NCBI RefSeq assembly: GCF_014805685.1
Contig: NC_060892.1
Coordinates: 8,741,490-8,805,489, forward strand
DNA from: Silurus meridionalis
Taxonomy: Eukaryota; Chordata; Actinopteri; Siluriformes; Siluridae
Reading direction: 5' to 3'
DNA: 64,000 bases
The position numbers and the translations under genes were made by a program. This document shows, in pieces, positions 26,210 to 38,249 of the stretch; positions within the stretch are counted from its first letter, which is position 1, and every line of letters starts with the position of its first letter. The notes under the pieces are model-generated. The model had not been told where the DNA came from. It did not search any database and was given only the letters and a program-made list of their open reading frames with translations.

Positions 26210-27101
26210 CAGGGTGTCAAACTCAATTGCACAGGGGGCCAAAACTTAAAGCACACTTTAGGTCGTGGGCCGAACAGGATAAACATTTTTATTGAACACA
26301 CTAAAACTAAATGTTTTTTAACATAAAAATGAATAAAAAAAGACAGGAATATTATTCCAGAATCAATCAATTTAAACTTTAAATAACATAAAATATTTTG
26401 CTCTCCATAAAAATATCTCCTGTCAAACACCAGACGTCGCACAGCTTCATCATGCAGCTCTTCAGAAACTCTCCCTCGGTAAATGGCCGGGCTGATTTGC
26501 TTTTGATTTCTCCTCTGCTTTCACAGCAGCTTCACTTTGTTATTTTGCTCTGGTGAAAAACGTCTGCTGAAATTTCAGATTCTTCTTAAACTCTTCTACT
26601 TTCTGTATCATCTGCTCTGCATTCAGGTTTTTCAGCTTCTCCTGATGTTTTGTCTCGTAGTGCCGTCTTAGATTCAATTCCTTAATTACAGCCACATTAA
26701 CTCCACAAATAAGACACACGGGTTTACCTGCAATGTCAGTAAATATATATTCAGCCTCCCATCAGTTTTGAAAGGCTCTGTTTTTAAAATCAACTTTTCT
26801 CTTCACCATTGTGAGGCGCTAGCTTCGCAATAACTTATTACAATATACAATATATACAATATAGTTGTATACATCAACAGAAGCTTGACTTGATTGATGT
26901 TGGAATGTTCCCAGGTAGCCTAGAGTTCGACAAGGCAGCTGAGTGCTGCATTATGGGATCTGTAGTTTTTGTTATCAGCCCTTCATATCGTCGGCCCTTT
27001 AATAAAAATAATAATAGATCTATATAAGATGATCTTGCGGGCCGGATATAATTGTACATCGGGCCAGATGTGGCCCGCAGGCCTTGATTTTGAAACATAT
27101 G
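26210..27101 (-). mobile_element. hAT-type deletion derivative with 8-bp target duplication
   Basis: The left end is CAGGGTGTCAAACTCAATTG. The right end, read in reverse, is CATATGTTTCAAAATCAAGG, a decayed inverted repeat. The element is flanked by a perfect 8-bp duplication GCCTATAT (26202-26209 and 27102-27109), the hAT signature. At 892 bp it is far shorter than an autonomous element, and it retains only the 5' part of a transposase. Confidence 0.85.
26390..26808 (-). pseudogene. hAT transposase 5' fragment with BED zinc finger
   Basis: The minus strand starts MVKRKVDFKNRAFQN, meets a stop, then continues WEAEYIFTDIAGKPVCLICG. The finger CLIC ... LRRHYETKH has the C-X2-C and H-X4-H spacing of a BED finger. 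A second stop follows FTRAK; after it the fragment reads SEAAVKAEEKSKA and later KSCMMKLCDV, typical of the Charlie-like group of hAT transposases related to ZBED5/SCAND3. The catalytic core is absent through internal deletion, so the fragment is not functional. Confidence 0.8.
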
Positions 27102-27449
27102 GCCTATATGGAGAATAGGCTTTGTTGTTTGGGACAAGGCCATAGTGGACTGATGTTGATGAGGTCTAAACCTCATTATGTAGTCTAGATAGTGAAGAAA
27201 AAGTGTGCATTTTGGGACACTTGATATCTGGGACAGATAAAAGCATGATGTTTGTGATGGTGTTTATGTGATCTAATTAGTGATTAGAGATTGTAAATGT
27301 CTTTGTACTTCACAGTGGGCTGATGAAGGCAAGGTGGATGTAATAAAAACTATATGTCCTATATAGTATACAGGGTGTTCGAATTTGGGGCAATTCCATA
27401 GTGGATTGATGATGATGAGACAGCATTAATGATGGCATTAGTGTAGCCT

Positions 27450-29990
27450 TTATATAATAAAAATGCTGAGGTCAGGACACATACACAATGAAGTGGTAAT
27501 TTATAGGCAATAGAGAATGTGTTTTTAGACATGTCTACAGTCCAGTGGAACAAGACAAGACAAGACATGACAATTGAGATAGTCATAGACACATGGAGAG
27601 AGAGATGAATATATGTAACAGAAACACAATGAGAGATTAAAAAAAGAGTAAGAGGGAGAAACACATTGTATAAAACAATTTTTCTTCTTTTTTACTATTC
27701 ACTTACTCTGTAAGCTGAACTTGACAAATATACTGCTGTTTATCATGTGAATAAATCCCAAAGAAATAGACTAAAAGAGTGAATGATAAAAGACTTATAA
27801 AGAGAAGAACAGCCAAGGTTAAGCACTCAGGCCAAGATGAAGAACCTGCACTCTGGCTGCCCTGCATTAGTAACACCATGCAATATTTTACAGTAAAGCA
27901 AGCGCACACACACACATACGTACACAAAGTTCCTGCATGGCTGCCAAGCCTCTGCGTGAGAGTCAGTGCTTGCATTTGTTAGACACTACACACATTGTTT
28001 TCCCTCACTGTTCTCAGCATGCTGTCTATTGAAAACTAGCATTCGTCAACATTGAAGGGTTTTATGACATTAACATCAGTGCCAAATGATTTACACTCAG
28101 TTAGTGAGCCTCGACTGAATCTGTGAAAACTCGCACTCTGCTGTGTGTATGTAAACACAGACTGTCCTGGAGTGTGTGTTGGGCACTACCTATTCATTTA
28201 TGCCATTAACCACAATACTGCAATCCTTTGGAATGTGCATGCTAACCCATGCAGCTTTTGGTTCTGCAATATGATTATTTATGTTTTTGTAGGTTAACAC
28301 TGTGGGACTGATGAGATCATCCATATGGAATGTTCCCATAGGACAGTCTTTCTGCTGGTTCTCATTAGTGGATTGCGAGGAAGGAAGTGCAACACTGATG
28401 TGGGCTGTGATAAAGTCTAGGATTTCTGTTTCTTTGTTGTTGTAGTTTATTGTACATTCAAGACATTGCATTGGACATTGTATGAATATGTGATATGACA
28501 CGATGTGTCTTGAAACTGAATTGTTTCAAATTTGCACCTGTCTACTGGGTTTAAAATTAAAATTTCATGGGTGTATATGGAAAACATGTTTTCAGCTCTT
28601 ACCGCTTAAAAGCCAACTCACAAAATGAAATGAATATGAAAGTTAATTCCTAGGCTTTGATCTGAAGAGGATGAACTCCATTCTAAGTCTGCTTCCTCTC
28701 AAGGTTCCTTGCATAATCACAGGACATTTTTTTTTTCCTTGTCACTATGTCTTCCACTGTTTCCTCATTGGGACTCAGATCTACTTTCAGATTTCTACAT
28801 TATACTCTGTATATTATTATGTGCTATTTAAAAAATTCACTGAATGTAGTTAAATAGTCTATGGCTTCATAGCCTGTATCTTTTTCATGTATTCACTTTT
28901 ATCAAAATACTGCCTGTGTCTAAACATATAGCTGAGCAGATTAAGGCCTTGATTAATCAGTGGGTCTCTGACAGTCTTTGGGTTTCACCTCTTAAACTTA
29001 TGGTACATTGTAACCTACAAGCCTTTAACCTTTAAATGATCTTAAATCAGCAATTAGTATTATGTATTTGGAAAAAATCAGTTGTTCCTTTCAGTACAGT
29101 GCATTATTCTATTTTGTTTTGCCCAATTGTAGCACATCTTACATTTTGTTGAACCCATGGTCATTAACAAGCTAAGCTGCTGCCTAACCCTTAACCGGAA
29201 GGATTGATTCTCTCAGATACAGACAAAGGGCCCCGCTTACTCGATGCTGCTGCTCAGATCATGTTTCATTCTGTCAGCTCAGCTTAAGAAAAAAAACAAA
29301 TGCTGAGTGAACACCCCTTTTAATGAGTGTGCATTTGGCATTTGGCAGCTAACCACCTGCTTGGGATCTTTATGGGAGAAATTCCTTTTGTTCCCAAACT
29401 TGATTAGGATCAGCAGACTTCCGGCTCTGCAGCTCCACAGGTGGAGTGTTTTTTCTCATTAAGTTAATGGTCCAACACTAAGACCCTGTGAGTCACTTGA
29501 CCTCTGGAGGTTAGGAAGACAACAGAATACCAAGGAAAATGTCCACCCACCATAGAGATGGGTTTCTGCAGAAGAAGCCAGACACTAGTAGGAGGGGTGA
29601 GAAAAGAGTTGGCTGTGCTATTCCAGCGAACATTCAATCCTAACATGGGGCCACGTGGCCCATTTTGAAGCTCATAGCTTTTGGGTGTGAGCCAGACAAA
29701 GACGCTACTGTAAAACATATGCCAGAAAAGAGCTGTTGAGAAATAAGAATAGATGTAGGGGGTCACAGAAAATGCCGATCAGGTCATGATAGGAGTGTCA
29801 ACCAGAAGGATGAGGAATTTTAGCAGGCTTTGAAATCCAGCCAGCTTTTTTTTTGCTGGGCGGAATCATGGATGGGTTGAGCTGAATATATTAGACAGAT
29901 GTCAAGGACGACGACGGCTATAGGGACACGCATTCTCGTAGCAGCTGACCCAAAAATGCACTGTTGTTGCTGACAATTTTAGGAGTTTGT
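27450..29990. other. Intergenic sequence, no gene seen
   Basis: No supported exon. A diverged piece of the GAAAAGCGCTAT-tail retroposon is probable near 28660-28720 (GCTTCCTCTCAAGGTTCCTT). The remainder is unrecognised. Confidence 0.55.
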
Positions 29991-29997
29991 TGATAAG

Positions 29998-30250
29998 GTA
30001 ATTTTATTTGTATAGCGCTTTAAGAATGGACATCGTTAAAAAGCAGCTTTACAGAAATACATTCAGAATATACATTTTAAATTAATCCATTCATCCATAT
30101 AAATTAATACCTGATAAGTAAGCCAGATGCAATTAAGGCTGAGATGATATGAGGAAAAACCAGACTCAAAAGGGAACCTAAGCTCATCTGGGTAACATTA
30201 GATATGAAAATAATTCCCTTCCATGAGATAAAAAGTAAATTGATGCAACC
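29998..30250 (-). mobile_element. Retroposon with GAAAAGCGCTAT tail, minus orientation, diverged
   Basis: Opens TTTATTTGTATAGCGCTTTA and AAGCAGCTTTACAGAAATAC, and closes CAGACTCAAAAGGGAACCTA and CTCATCTGGGTAACATTAGA. This is the same body and tail as the copy at 16085. Confidence 0.75.
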
Positions 30251-30439
30251 AGAAAATTTGTTATAATTCATCAAGAGCATTTAACAGTTATTAACTGTTC
30301 ACCAATAGAGACCTGATTGCAAACCTGTTTGAATCAGTTCCTGTCCAATGACATGTTTATGCTTTGTAAGTGGTACAATCCTTGGATCCCGCTACATGTG
30401 TGGTTTTGACATTGGACCTCCTGGAGTGTTTAAAGGCTC

Positions 30440-30855
30440 TGGCATGGAGAAGCTGATGCTGGATCTATGATGATCACAAATGCTGAGCTCATAAAACTAG
30501 GAGCTACTAACCATATAGACCGTATAAGGCTGTAGAAAGAACATCACTTATAATCTTATACTTCAGTACTCATGTTAGTTCTCACTCTCCAGTGTTCTGT
30601 ATTGTTGAAAGATTTATGATCAAACTCTTGATGTCACCCAAATGAGGATGGGTTCCCCTTTTGAGTCTGGTTCCTCTCAAGGTTTCTTCATGACATCTAA
30701 GGGAGTTTTTCCTTGCCACAGTCGCCACGGCTGCTCATCAGGGATAAATACACACCATTCACCTTGACTGTTGATTTCTGTAAAGCTGCTTTGAGACAAT
30801 GTCTGTTGTGAAAAGCGCTATAGAAATAAACTTGACTTGACTTGACTTGACTTAG
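30440..30855 (+). mobile_element. Retroposon with GAAAAGCGCTAT tail and TTGAC pentamer, plus orientation
   Basis: Contains CACTCTCCAGTGTTCTGTAT, GAGGATGGGTTCCCCTTTTG, CAGTCGCCACGGCTGCTCAT and TAAAGCTGCTTTGAGACAAT, ending in AAACTTGACTTGACTTGACT. It closely resembles the copy at 42775-43195 over about 370 bp, so both look recent. The pentameric TGACT/TTGAC tail is typical of LINE-mobilised retroposons. Confidence 0.85.
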
Positions 30856-32047
30856 TAATCCTGTGTATTTTTAAGCTGTCCATTTGGGGCCAATGGGTGG
30901 TTTCTAAGTAATTAAAACTCTAACTATAAATGCAACAGAATAGACCGGGCAGGTCTGGACAGCAGAACGGGTCAGGATCACTAGTGAATTATGCATTTAT
31001 GGTTGGACAAATGCAAAGGAAGTTTGAATAGATGTGAAATTACTAGGTATTTAGTAGGTGAATACTTCCTTGTATAGAGATTGACTAAGGTGTGTTATGG
31101 CTTTAAAACAGTATACTCTAATTCCTTTCCAAATAGTGAAATGTTTACTGAATTTTCATTTCAATTTACCTCATAACACTGATTTTCAGCACTGCATCAC
31201 TGCATCTACAGCAATTTCAAAGCCAAAAGCAAGTATGGACCAGTTTCTGTGAAGTGCTAGAGACTGAACTGACATTCTCTAAGAATATTTCTTAGCCTGA
31301 TGATCAGGGTGTTTGTGAAATATGGTATGTTTAGATGTATGATTTGGTTTTGGGTGTTAAATGCCATGCTGTTCACCCCTTAATACTGCCAGTGATTATT
31401 ATATGGCTTTCAAGTATACAGAAATACATTCTTACAATTAAGGATTGAGATTCTGTGCTTCAATAAAGTGAAATAAAGCTTCTAATCTAAGAAAAGCTGC
31501 AGCAAGTATCTGACTTGTAATGTATGAAAAGTAGAATAACATAAAAGTCTGTAGCCAATGTTATAGTAAAGCGGAATAGGTGTTATTTGATCAGGTTACT
31601 CTATAAATAATGACTTTTGTGACGCTGTATTCGTCTCTACAGTGTCTTGTTACGTCTCAAATAAGTGACAATTGCTGGCAGATGGTAACAAGGACAATGA
31701 CTGGTGTCGAATGGTGTCGAGTCGGGCTAATAAATACAAACCACTTACACATCGTGAGTTAAGTGTGTAAACAGTTGTGAAAATTAATAATATTACAATT
31801 ATTAAATTTTATAATTGTAATAACATACAGTTAGGTGCAGAATTCTGGGCAAATATTGTTAAATAAAAAATAAAAGTATGCAGATGTTTGGGCACCTTAC
31901 TAATTGACTTAGTAAGACCTGCTTTTGAAGATATAACAGATTACAAATGTTTTTTAGAGCAGGAAGTAAAATAAAAAAATTGTCTACCTGCATATTTTCA
32001 ATGATCTTCAAGTCAGAGAACTGAGAAAGTTCATGCATTTGCAAAGC

Positions 32048-32240
32048 TTTAGTTCATTTTGCATTTATGCCATTTGGCAGATATTCATATTCAGAATGAC
32101 TTAAAATAATCTCATTTATACAAATGAACAGTTAAGGGTTAAAGGCTTTGCTCAAGGACACAACAGTGGCAGCCTGGTGATCCTGGAAATTGATCTCATC
32201 ACCTTCTGATCAGAAGTCCAACATCTTAAGCTCTGATTTA
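32048..32240 (-). mobile_element. tRNA-derived SINE, minus orientation, diverged
   Basis: Reads in reverse as the SINE with GCTTAAGATGTTGGACTTCT, an ATCAATTTCCAGGATCACC region at the B-box position and TTTATGCCATTTGGCAGA in the body. The A box is decayed. Confidence 0.6.
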
Positions 32241-32394
32241 CCATCTTCCAAAACATGTAATGCAGATTTCATTCAATATAGCAAAAGTAGCATTGCATTA
32301 ACATTTGGAGAAAGATTTCCTGCGATGTTTGTGCTTGAAGTAGACAAGTGTACATTTTACATGACACTCTAACCACGTCAGGCCCAGAAAATGT

Positions 32395-32585
32395 ATATGA
32401 GCATCCTATAACTTGGGTTACTCTCTGTGCACTTTTGCATGTTCTTCTCCAGGTTTTCTGATTCCATCCAACAACCAAAAACCATACCTCACTGGGGATT
32501 AGCCACTTCAGAATGGCCTCTAGGTGTGCATACATGTATGAATGTGTTTGTGTATGCTACTCTGTGATGGGCCAGAATCTGGATC
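32395..32585 (+). mobile_element. Old dispersed fish repeat
   Basis: Diverged phrases TGCACTTTTGCATGTTCTTC, TCCAGGTTTTCTGATTCC, TGTATGAATGTGTTTGTG and CTCTGTGATGGGCC occur in the order of a very common teleost interspersed repeat (the GCATGTTCTCC ... CTGTGATGG type). Confidence 0.5.
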
Positions 32586-33971
32586 CATTAAAGAAAGAAA
32601 GATTCAGTAAGAAATATTGTGAAATTTGATCAGGAAACTACAAGCACTACATATATAAGGTCCACTGCATGTGCAATATATGTAAAACCTTATACATTAA
32701 CCTATAAAACATAGTCATGTGACTATTCACATATAGTGACTGTGAAACAGGCAGTTGCAAAGAGTACATCCAAATGTTACACAACTTAACCCTTACCCCA
32801 AAAATATACACATCTTGGAAATAAACTAATTAGAAGTAACATAGTCCTTCCTTGGACTCTATGAGCAAACAAAATGCTGGTCCCTTGACAAACACCCTTT
32901 CATCAGTTTGACCACTAAAACAAATTGCACTTTCTGATCGGTAATGAAAAGGTCATTTTTTTTTGTCACTATTTACATAATCTGCACAATACTACATGCT
33001 AGGGAGCGCCCTAACGTCCGTCCTTTGAGCAGGAAATGGGCGAAACCTTGGTTGAAATTATTACATCGACAGTTTGTGCTGTGAAGGAAGCCGCTTCTGA
33101 TAGCAGAGGCCGTTCAGTTTCCTGTTGTGCACAACAGTTTTGGTTTTCATCCTGAAGGGATGAAGAGAACAAAAGGATACAGGTCACTGACTGTTGAAAA
33201 CCAGGGACAAATCAGAAAGCATCAGTTCCATGTTTTACTATGTTCATTAAGAGAATCCTCTAGTTGAACAAATGCATTAAGTATTACAGTAAAAAACATT
33301 ACTAATCTATGACAGATTGTTTATTTGGGGGGCCAGATAGCTAAATAAAACTTTAGACACTCAGGCTTAATTTATAATAATAAGCTTCGTAACTGAAAAA
33401 AATCACGTGTCCAGCATGGGTATTTAAACTCGTGCCTTTGGGATGCTTGTTCCATGTGTGTTGGTGCCTAGAAGGTTTGGGAATGTTGGACTTTCACATG
33501 CAAAGAGCTTATCAGGGCTTTAAATATCAAACAGAACAAATCAGGACCATGCTGATATCTGTTTAAGAGCCCTTTAAAGCCTAGTGAGTCATCATGTCTT
33601 ACCCTCCTGACCTGGTGAGTATTCAATGGAAACCACTAAAACTAACAGTTTTTTAATAAGACATCTTGGGATCATGAACCTTAGTCTAAGAAATCTGGAT
33701 TAATCTGGATAAATTCTGTGTTTATTTCAGGAAAAAAACAATCTAAATAAGGAACAAAACAAAGCATGGCATGCTGTTATAGTAAAATATTAAAGATTTG
33801 GCAATGGATAAGAGGAGATTACTGATACCTGCAATGTTTAATTCCTTTCATACCATAACACTTTGATAATCGTACTAATGTATCAATTGATAAAAAATGA
33901 CATATGCTTTTAAACAATTTAAAGTTACATTTGATGTCAAATGTCTTTCAGTCAGTCCCTCGCATATCTCT

Positions 33972-33972
33972 C

Positions 33973-34065
<93 letters not shown>

Positions 34066-34067
34066 GA
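33972..34067. repeat. (GATA)n microsatellite
   Basis: About 23 tandem TAGA/GATA units. Confidence 0.97.
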
Positions 34068-34149
34068 ACATTAATTCAGAACAAAAATCAAAGCATCTGA
34101 AGGAAGAAAGATTGGTAGTTTCAAAGTGCTAAAACTAGAGTCATTCAAA

Positions 34150-34300
34150 AAAATTTTAAACAGCAAAATCTAGTGGAATTTCTTCCCATAAGAGTGGAGG
34201 TCATTATAACAGCACATGAGGAGTAAATGTGGAATGAGATGTTCAAAATCACATACCAAATTTTATGGTCAGTTGTCTACAAACTTCTGTCAATACAGTG
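34150..34300 (+). mobile_element. Tc1-type fragment, 3' part
   Basis: AAATCTAGTGGAATTTCTTC, AAGAGTGGAGGTCATTATAA and GGTCAGTTGTCTACAAACTT are the right end of the ATGGACAAAAGTATTGGGAC family. Confidence 0.65.
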
Positions 34301-34666
34301 TGTGAATATCTGGCAAACTACTGAAAGATGATAGCAGATGTATTTGAAAGACAAGATTTAGTTCATATGGTTGCTAGCTCCATTAGAATTTAAAATGAGT
34401 TTTTACATCCCAATAATTGTCTGGTATAGAGATTTACTGAGGTGTGTTATGTCTTTAAAACATTCTAGTCTAATTCCTGTCCAAATAGTGGAATGTTGAA
34501 TTTTTTCATTTCAGCAAATATGGACCATTCACACTGTATGAGAATAGGGGCTGTTCTGACTTGCCTCAGCTACAAATAAAATATTGTACTAGATAATGAG
34601 AAATGTCCGATTCATATCATTCACATATGTTTACTGTTAGTGTACAATATTTAGAATTTGTGAAAA

Positions 34667-34728
<62 letters not shown>

Positions 34729-34750
34729 ATATATATATATATATACATAT
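34667..34750. repeat. (CTAT)n then (TA)n microsatellite
   Basis: About 15 CTAT units followed by about nine TA units. It lies some 600 bp from the GATA tract and is its reverse complement in sequence class. Confidence 0.95.
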
Positions 34751-35021
34751 ATACATACAATCATTAAAAAGGTCTTTTGTGAGGTCACCTACAAGCATGA
34801 TCAGATATTCAGATATTCAGCTGCTGGAAAACCAGGTTATGACTCTATAAACATGCAGCTTTTCCTCGTAATCATTGACGAGAATGTGAAGGTGTGGAGG
34901 ATGTTGGAGGTGTATCTATTAAATAACTGTCAGGAGGCCAGTCCAAAACACACACTGAAAGGCAGGTTTCTGAACTCTCAACATGAATTGCTTGCACTAT
35001 GCTTCGTATAATATTGAAGAA

Positions 35022-35265
35022 GAATAGCCTTTATTTGTCACATATACATTACAGCACAGTGAAATTTGTTCTTTGCATATCCCAGCTTGCTCAGAAGCTG
35101 GGGTCAGAGCGCAGGGTCGTCCATGATACAGCGCCCCTGGAGCACAGAGGGTTAAGGGCCTTGCTCAGGGGCCCAAGAGTGGCAGCTTGGCAATTCCAGG
35201 GTTGAACCCCCGACATTTCGATCAGTAACCCAGAGCCTTAACCACTGAGCTACCAGTCTATTTCA
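35022..35265 (-). mobile_element. tRNA-derived SINE with long body, minus orientation
   Basis: In reverse it starts with a tRNA-like head (TGGTAGCTCAGTGGTTAAGG and GGGGGTTCAACCCTGGAATT at the B box) and has GCTCAGGGGCCCAAGAGTGG in the body. A 3' tail reads TTTATTTGTCACATATACAT on the plus strand. The head is well preserved, suggesting moderate age. Confidence 0.85.
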
Positions 35266-36103
35266 CCATTAACATTCTAAAATGCCAATTTAACTTTTCG
35301 TTTAAACTGCACGAGAGTGTGTCTGAGAGAGGAAGGACACAGAAAAGTGGGCGGCAAACCACTTGACAAAAAAACATCTGGAAGTTTACATCAAATATTT
35401 TTCTGCATGTCACTATAGTAACAACTAACTTTGAGGAACTTGTTTAGCAGGCATCCACGTGATCTTATATCCTAATCTAATAATAAATGATTTAAAGATG
35501 CTGTTATTTAACACTGAAAAACTGTTTGATTATTGCGATGGTAACGGACATTTCTTTCTGAAAGGAAATGTTTATTTTTCATGTGTGGAAGGAGTCTCCA
35601 GTGTCAACCATTTTCAACAGTCAGGAAGTTTTCCACTACAGGAGAGTCTACGTGGATGAGGACTTTTCGCTTCCTTTTTTTTTTCTGTATTAACCCCCAG
35701 GAGAGAGGGCGAGGGAGAGAGAGACCGCAAACACTCCACATTCTACTAAACAGTGAAACACTCCCTGTCCTACTACAAGACTGCTGTATATTCACAGCAC
35801 AATATGACTTTTTTCCTGCCATAATATTAGGAACAGTGAGTGATCTGATAAGGCCCTATGATTTCTTACAATTGTTCAAATTGCTTTAGAATTAGAATTG
35901 GAATTAGAATTGCTTTTACTTATATATAGAATATTTGAAGGTAAACCCAGATAATGCCTTGATATTGGGCTTTATTTAGGTACATTGTTTGCTGTAATAT
36001 TTAAAAATACTAATACTTCATTTGATTTTCTCCTTAATTTTTGTTTTATTTCTCTGGATAATTCCTGTGTACTTGCTTTGGACAATAGGATTTATTTGTC
36101 ATG

Positions 36104-36300
36104 TGGGAAGGGGTAGCTCAGTAGTAAAGATGTTGGACTTCTGCTCAGAAGGTCATGAGTTCAAATCTCACAACAAAGCTGCCACTGCTGGGCCCTTGAG
36201 CAAGGCCCTTAACCCTTAAATGTTCAGTTGTATGAATGAGATCATTGTTGGTCTTTCTGGTTAAGAGCGTCTGCCAAATGCCATAAACATGCAAATAAAG
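36104..36300 (+). mobile_element. tRNA-derived SINE
   Basis: GGGGTAGCTCAGTAGTAAAG (A box) and GGTCATGAGTTCAAATCTC (B box) are followed by GCCACTGCTGGGCCCTTGAG, CAAGGCCCTTAACCC and a tail GTCTGCCAAATGCCATAAAC. Confidence 0.88.
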
Positions 36301-36504
36301 CACCTGGAAACCGAAACCAACTGTAAGAGAAAAAGAGAGATGTGGTAGAGTGAAAGTGATAAAAAGACAGAGAGAGAGTGGGGGGTTTGATGAGTAGGCA
36401 GTTATGGCTGCTATATCGTATTAACAGAATCTAGCTTGTCTCACATTTGTTTTATCAAGGTGATTCAAATGAAAATCCCAAGGGAAATGTAAAAAAAATC
36501 CCAA

Positions 36505-36690
36505 GGGAACTGTGGAGGTGGTAGTTCAGTGGTACAGTCGACTTTGGATCAGAAGGTCACAGGTTTAAATCTCACCACCACCACCAAGCTGCCACTGCTG
36601 GGCCCCTGAGCAAGGCCCTTAACCCCTTCCCTGCTCAGTTGAAAGTTGTTCTGAATAAGAGCATTTGCAAAATGTTAAATATTTTAGGGG
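36505..36690 (+). mobile_element. tRNA-derived SINE
   Basis: GGTGGTAGTTCAGTGGTACA (A box) and GGTCACAGGTTTAAATCTC (B box), with the body GCCACTGCTGGGCCCCTGAG and a decayed tail AGCATTTGCAAAATG. It is a tandem neighbour of the copy 400 bp upstream, in the same orientation. Confidence 0.88.
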
Positions 36691-37382
36691 AATGTGAACA
36701 CTTTAGGAGAATCTGAATGCATGGAAATGGAGCTTATAAAGCAGAATAACACATTTTGAACAACCAATGAAAAAAAATCATCATTTGAATCCATCTTATT
36801 AAAATAATTGTACGGTAATATCGCTTCTGTTATCAAATTAATTTGATCATTCCCTCAGACTCTTGTCTCTCTCCTGAAGGACAACATTGATTGTGGTGGA
36901 ATTATTTTCCTAGAACGGCATGTCCCTAAATGTTTTATTCCTTTCTTCATTCCAAACTATTTCAAAGCAATAAAACTGTGCATTCCTTTGAAGAATTTGA
37001 AAAAAAAACACCCCATTAAAGAAATATTCACCATATTAAAAATGTTACGGTTTTCATTCATTGTCATGAATAAAACATTATTAATTAATTTATTATTAGC
37101 CGGAGATGTGTCGGATCCGTCATACAAGTCCCTTATAAGCTTTCAGTACAGAAACCATCAGGTATTAAAATGAGCACAATAATAGAAACCTGTTATTTTA
37201 ACTAATTTTGTCAATTACTTTTTCACATAGGGCCAGGTACCACTTTTTCCCTTAATAAATGAAATGATTATTTAAAAACTGTATTTACTTGGGTTATCTT
37301 TGTGTACTATAAAAATGTGCTTGATATGAATTTGAGTGTGAAATATATGCAACAAAAATGCATGATTGTTGTAGAAAGATAG

Positions 37383-37520
37383 ACTATATGAACAATAGTA
37401 TTGAGACATCTGTCTTTTCCAGCCATATGTGGTTATTTCCCAAACTGTTACTTCAAAGTTGCTGACATACAATTGTACAAAATGTTTCTAAGCATTACAT
37501 TTTCATAATTCACAATTTTT
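37383..37520 (+). mobile_element. Tc1-type fragment, 5' part
   Basis: ATATGAACAATAGTATTGAG, CCATATGTGGTTATTTCCC and CAAAGTTGCTGACATACAAT are diverged 5' phrases of the ATGGACAAAAGTATTGGGAC family. Confidence 0.6.
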
Positions 37521-38249
37521 TAGTATTTCCAAACCATCAAACAAGCCTCCATTACATTATTTTCTAATGAAAAGAGAAGAGATACGTAAGAACATGTACG
37601 TCACACACACTCACACATGCTCTTTTGTAGTTCAGCTGCAAAAGTATTTGTTTCCTCATTGATTTCACGTGTCAGTGGGCTTGAGCCTTACCGGGGGGTC
37701 AAACTGTACACTCATTATCGACAGTGACATTCTGAAGATCGATTGATTTCATTTCCTCAATCATAGAATGATTAGGAGTCATTAATATGCCCTCCTCTCA
37801 GAGTGCAGATGAAATAACAGACATCTAACAGCCTTCGTATGAGAACCAACTTTTTAATAAGTTGAAATAAATACTCCAGTACATGCATGATCCAGAAAAA
37901 AAAAAAAAAACAAAACAAAAATAAAACCCAATAAAATGCTATTGTAATTCTGGTAAATAGTGTAAAACCTATGGCACACACTCACAGCAGCTTCAATCCA
38001 TCCAAAAGATTCACAAGTCGAAATACAAAGCGAGAAACACACATCCCGCGCTCACTGCGTTTCTAAATGACGTCCATCTACACGTCTGTCTACAACCGTC
38101 ACTCTGTCTGCTGCTCCCAGGCACTAAAACTGAGGTAAACTTTCCATTAGTTTTCTTTTCATTTAAAAAAATTTCCAGTCCGACATACAGAATCACCACA
38201 ACATGTGCGGCTACCAGTGAGTGAACACAAGTTAGAAATATGTTGTGAT

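Larger units (their letters stand above)
25780..27450. repeat. Degenerate array of a dispersed GGCCTATAT/GGGACACA repeat
   Basis: Recurrent, diverged phrases occur in the same order: TGGCCTATAT, a GTGAATAGG/GTGTGAAT-type stretch, TTTGGGACA or TTTGGAACACATCC, and CATAGTGGACTGATG. They are seen around 25810-25990, 26125-26200, 27102-27160 and 27355-27420. The array is interrupted by a TA tract and by the hAT element. Period is irregular, roughly 150-250 bp. Confidence 0.5.

Noticed and set aside
31830..32045. Possible Tc1 end (GGTGCAGAATTCTGGGCAAA)
   Set aside because: It is loosely similar to Tc1 termini, but no inverted partner or transposase motif was found.
33972..34067. CRISPR-like array
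   Set aside because: The tract is a 4-bp microsatellite with no spacers, in a vertebrate genome.
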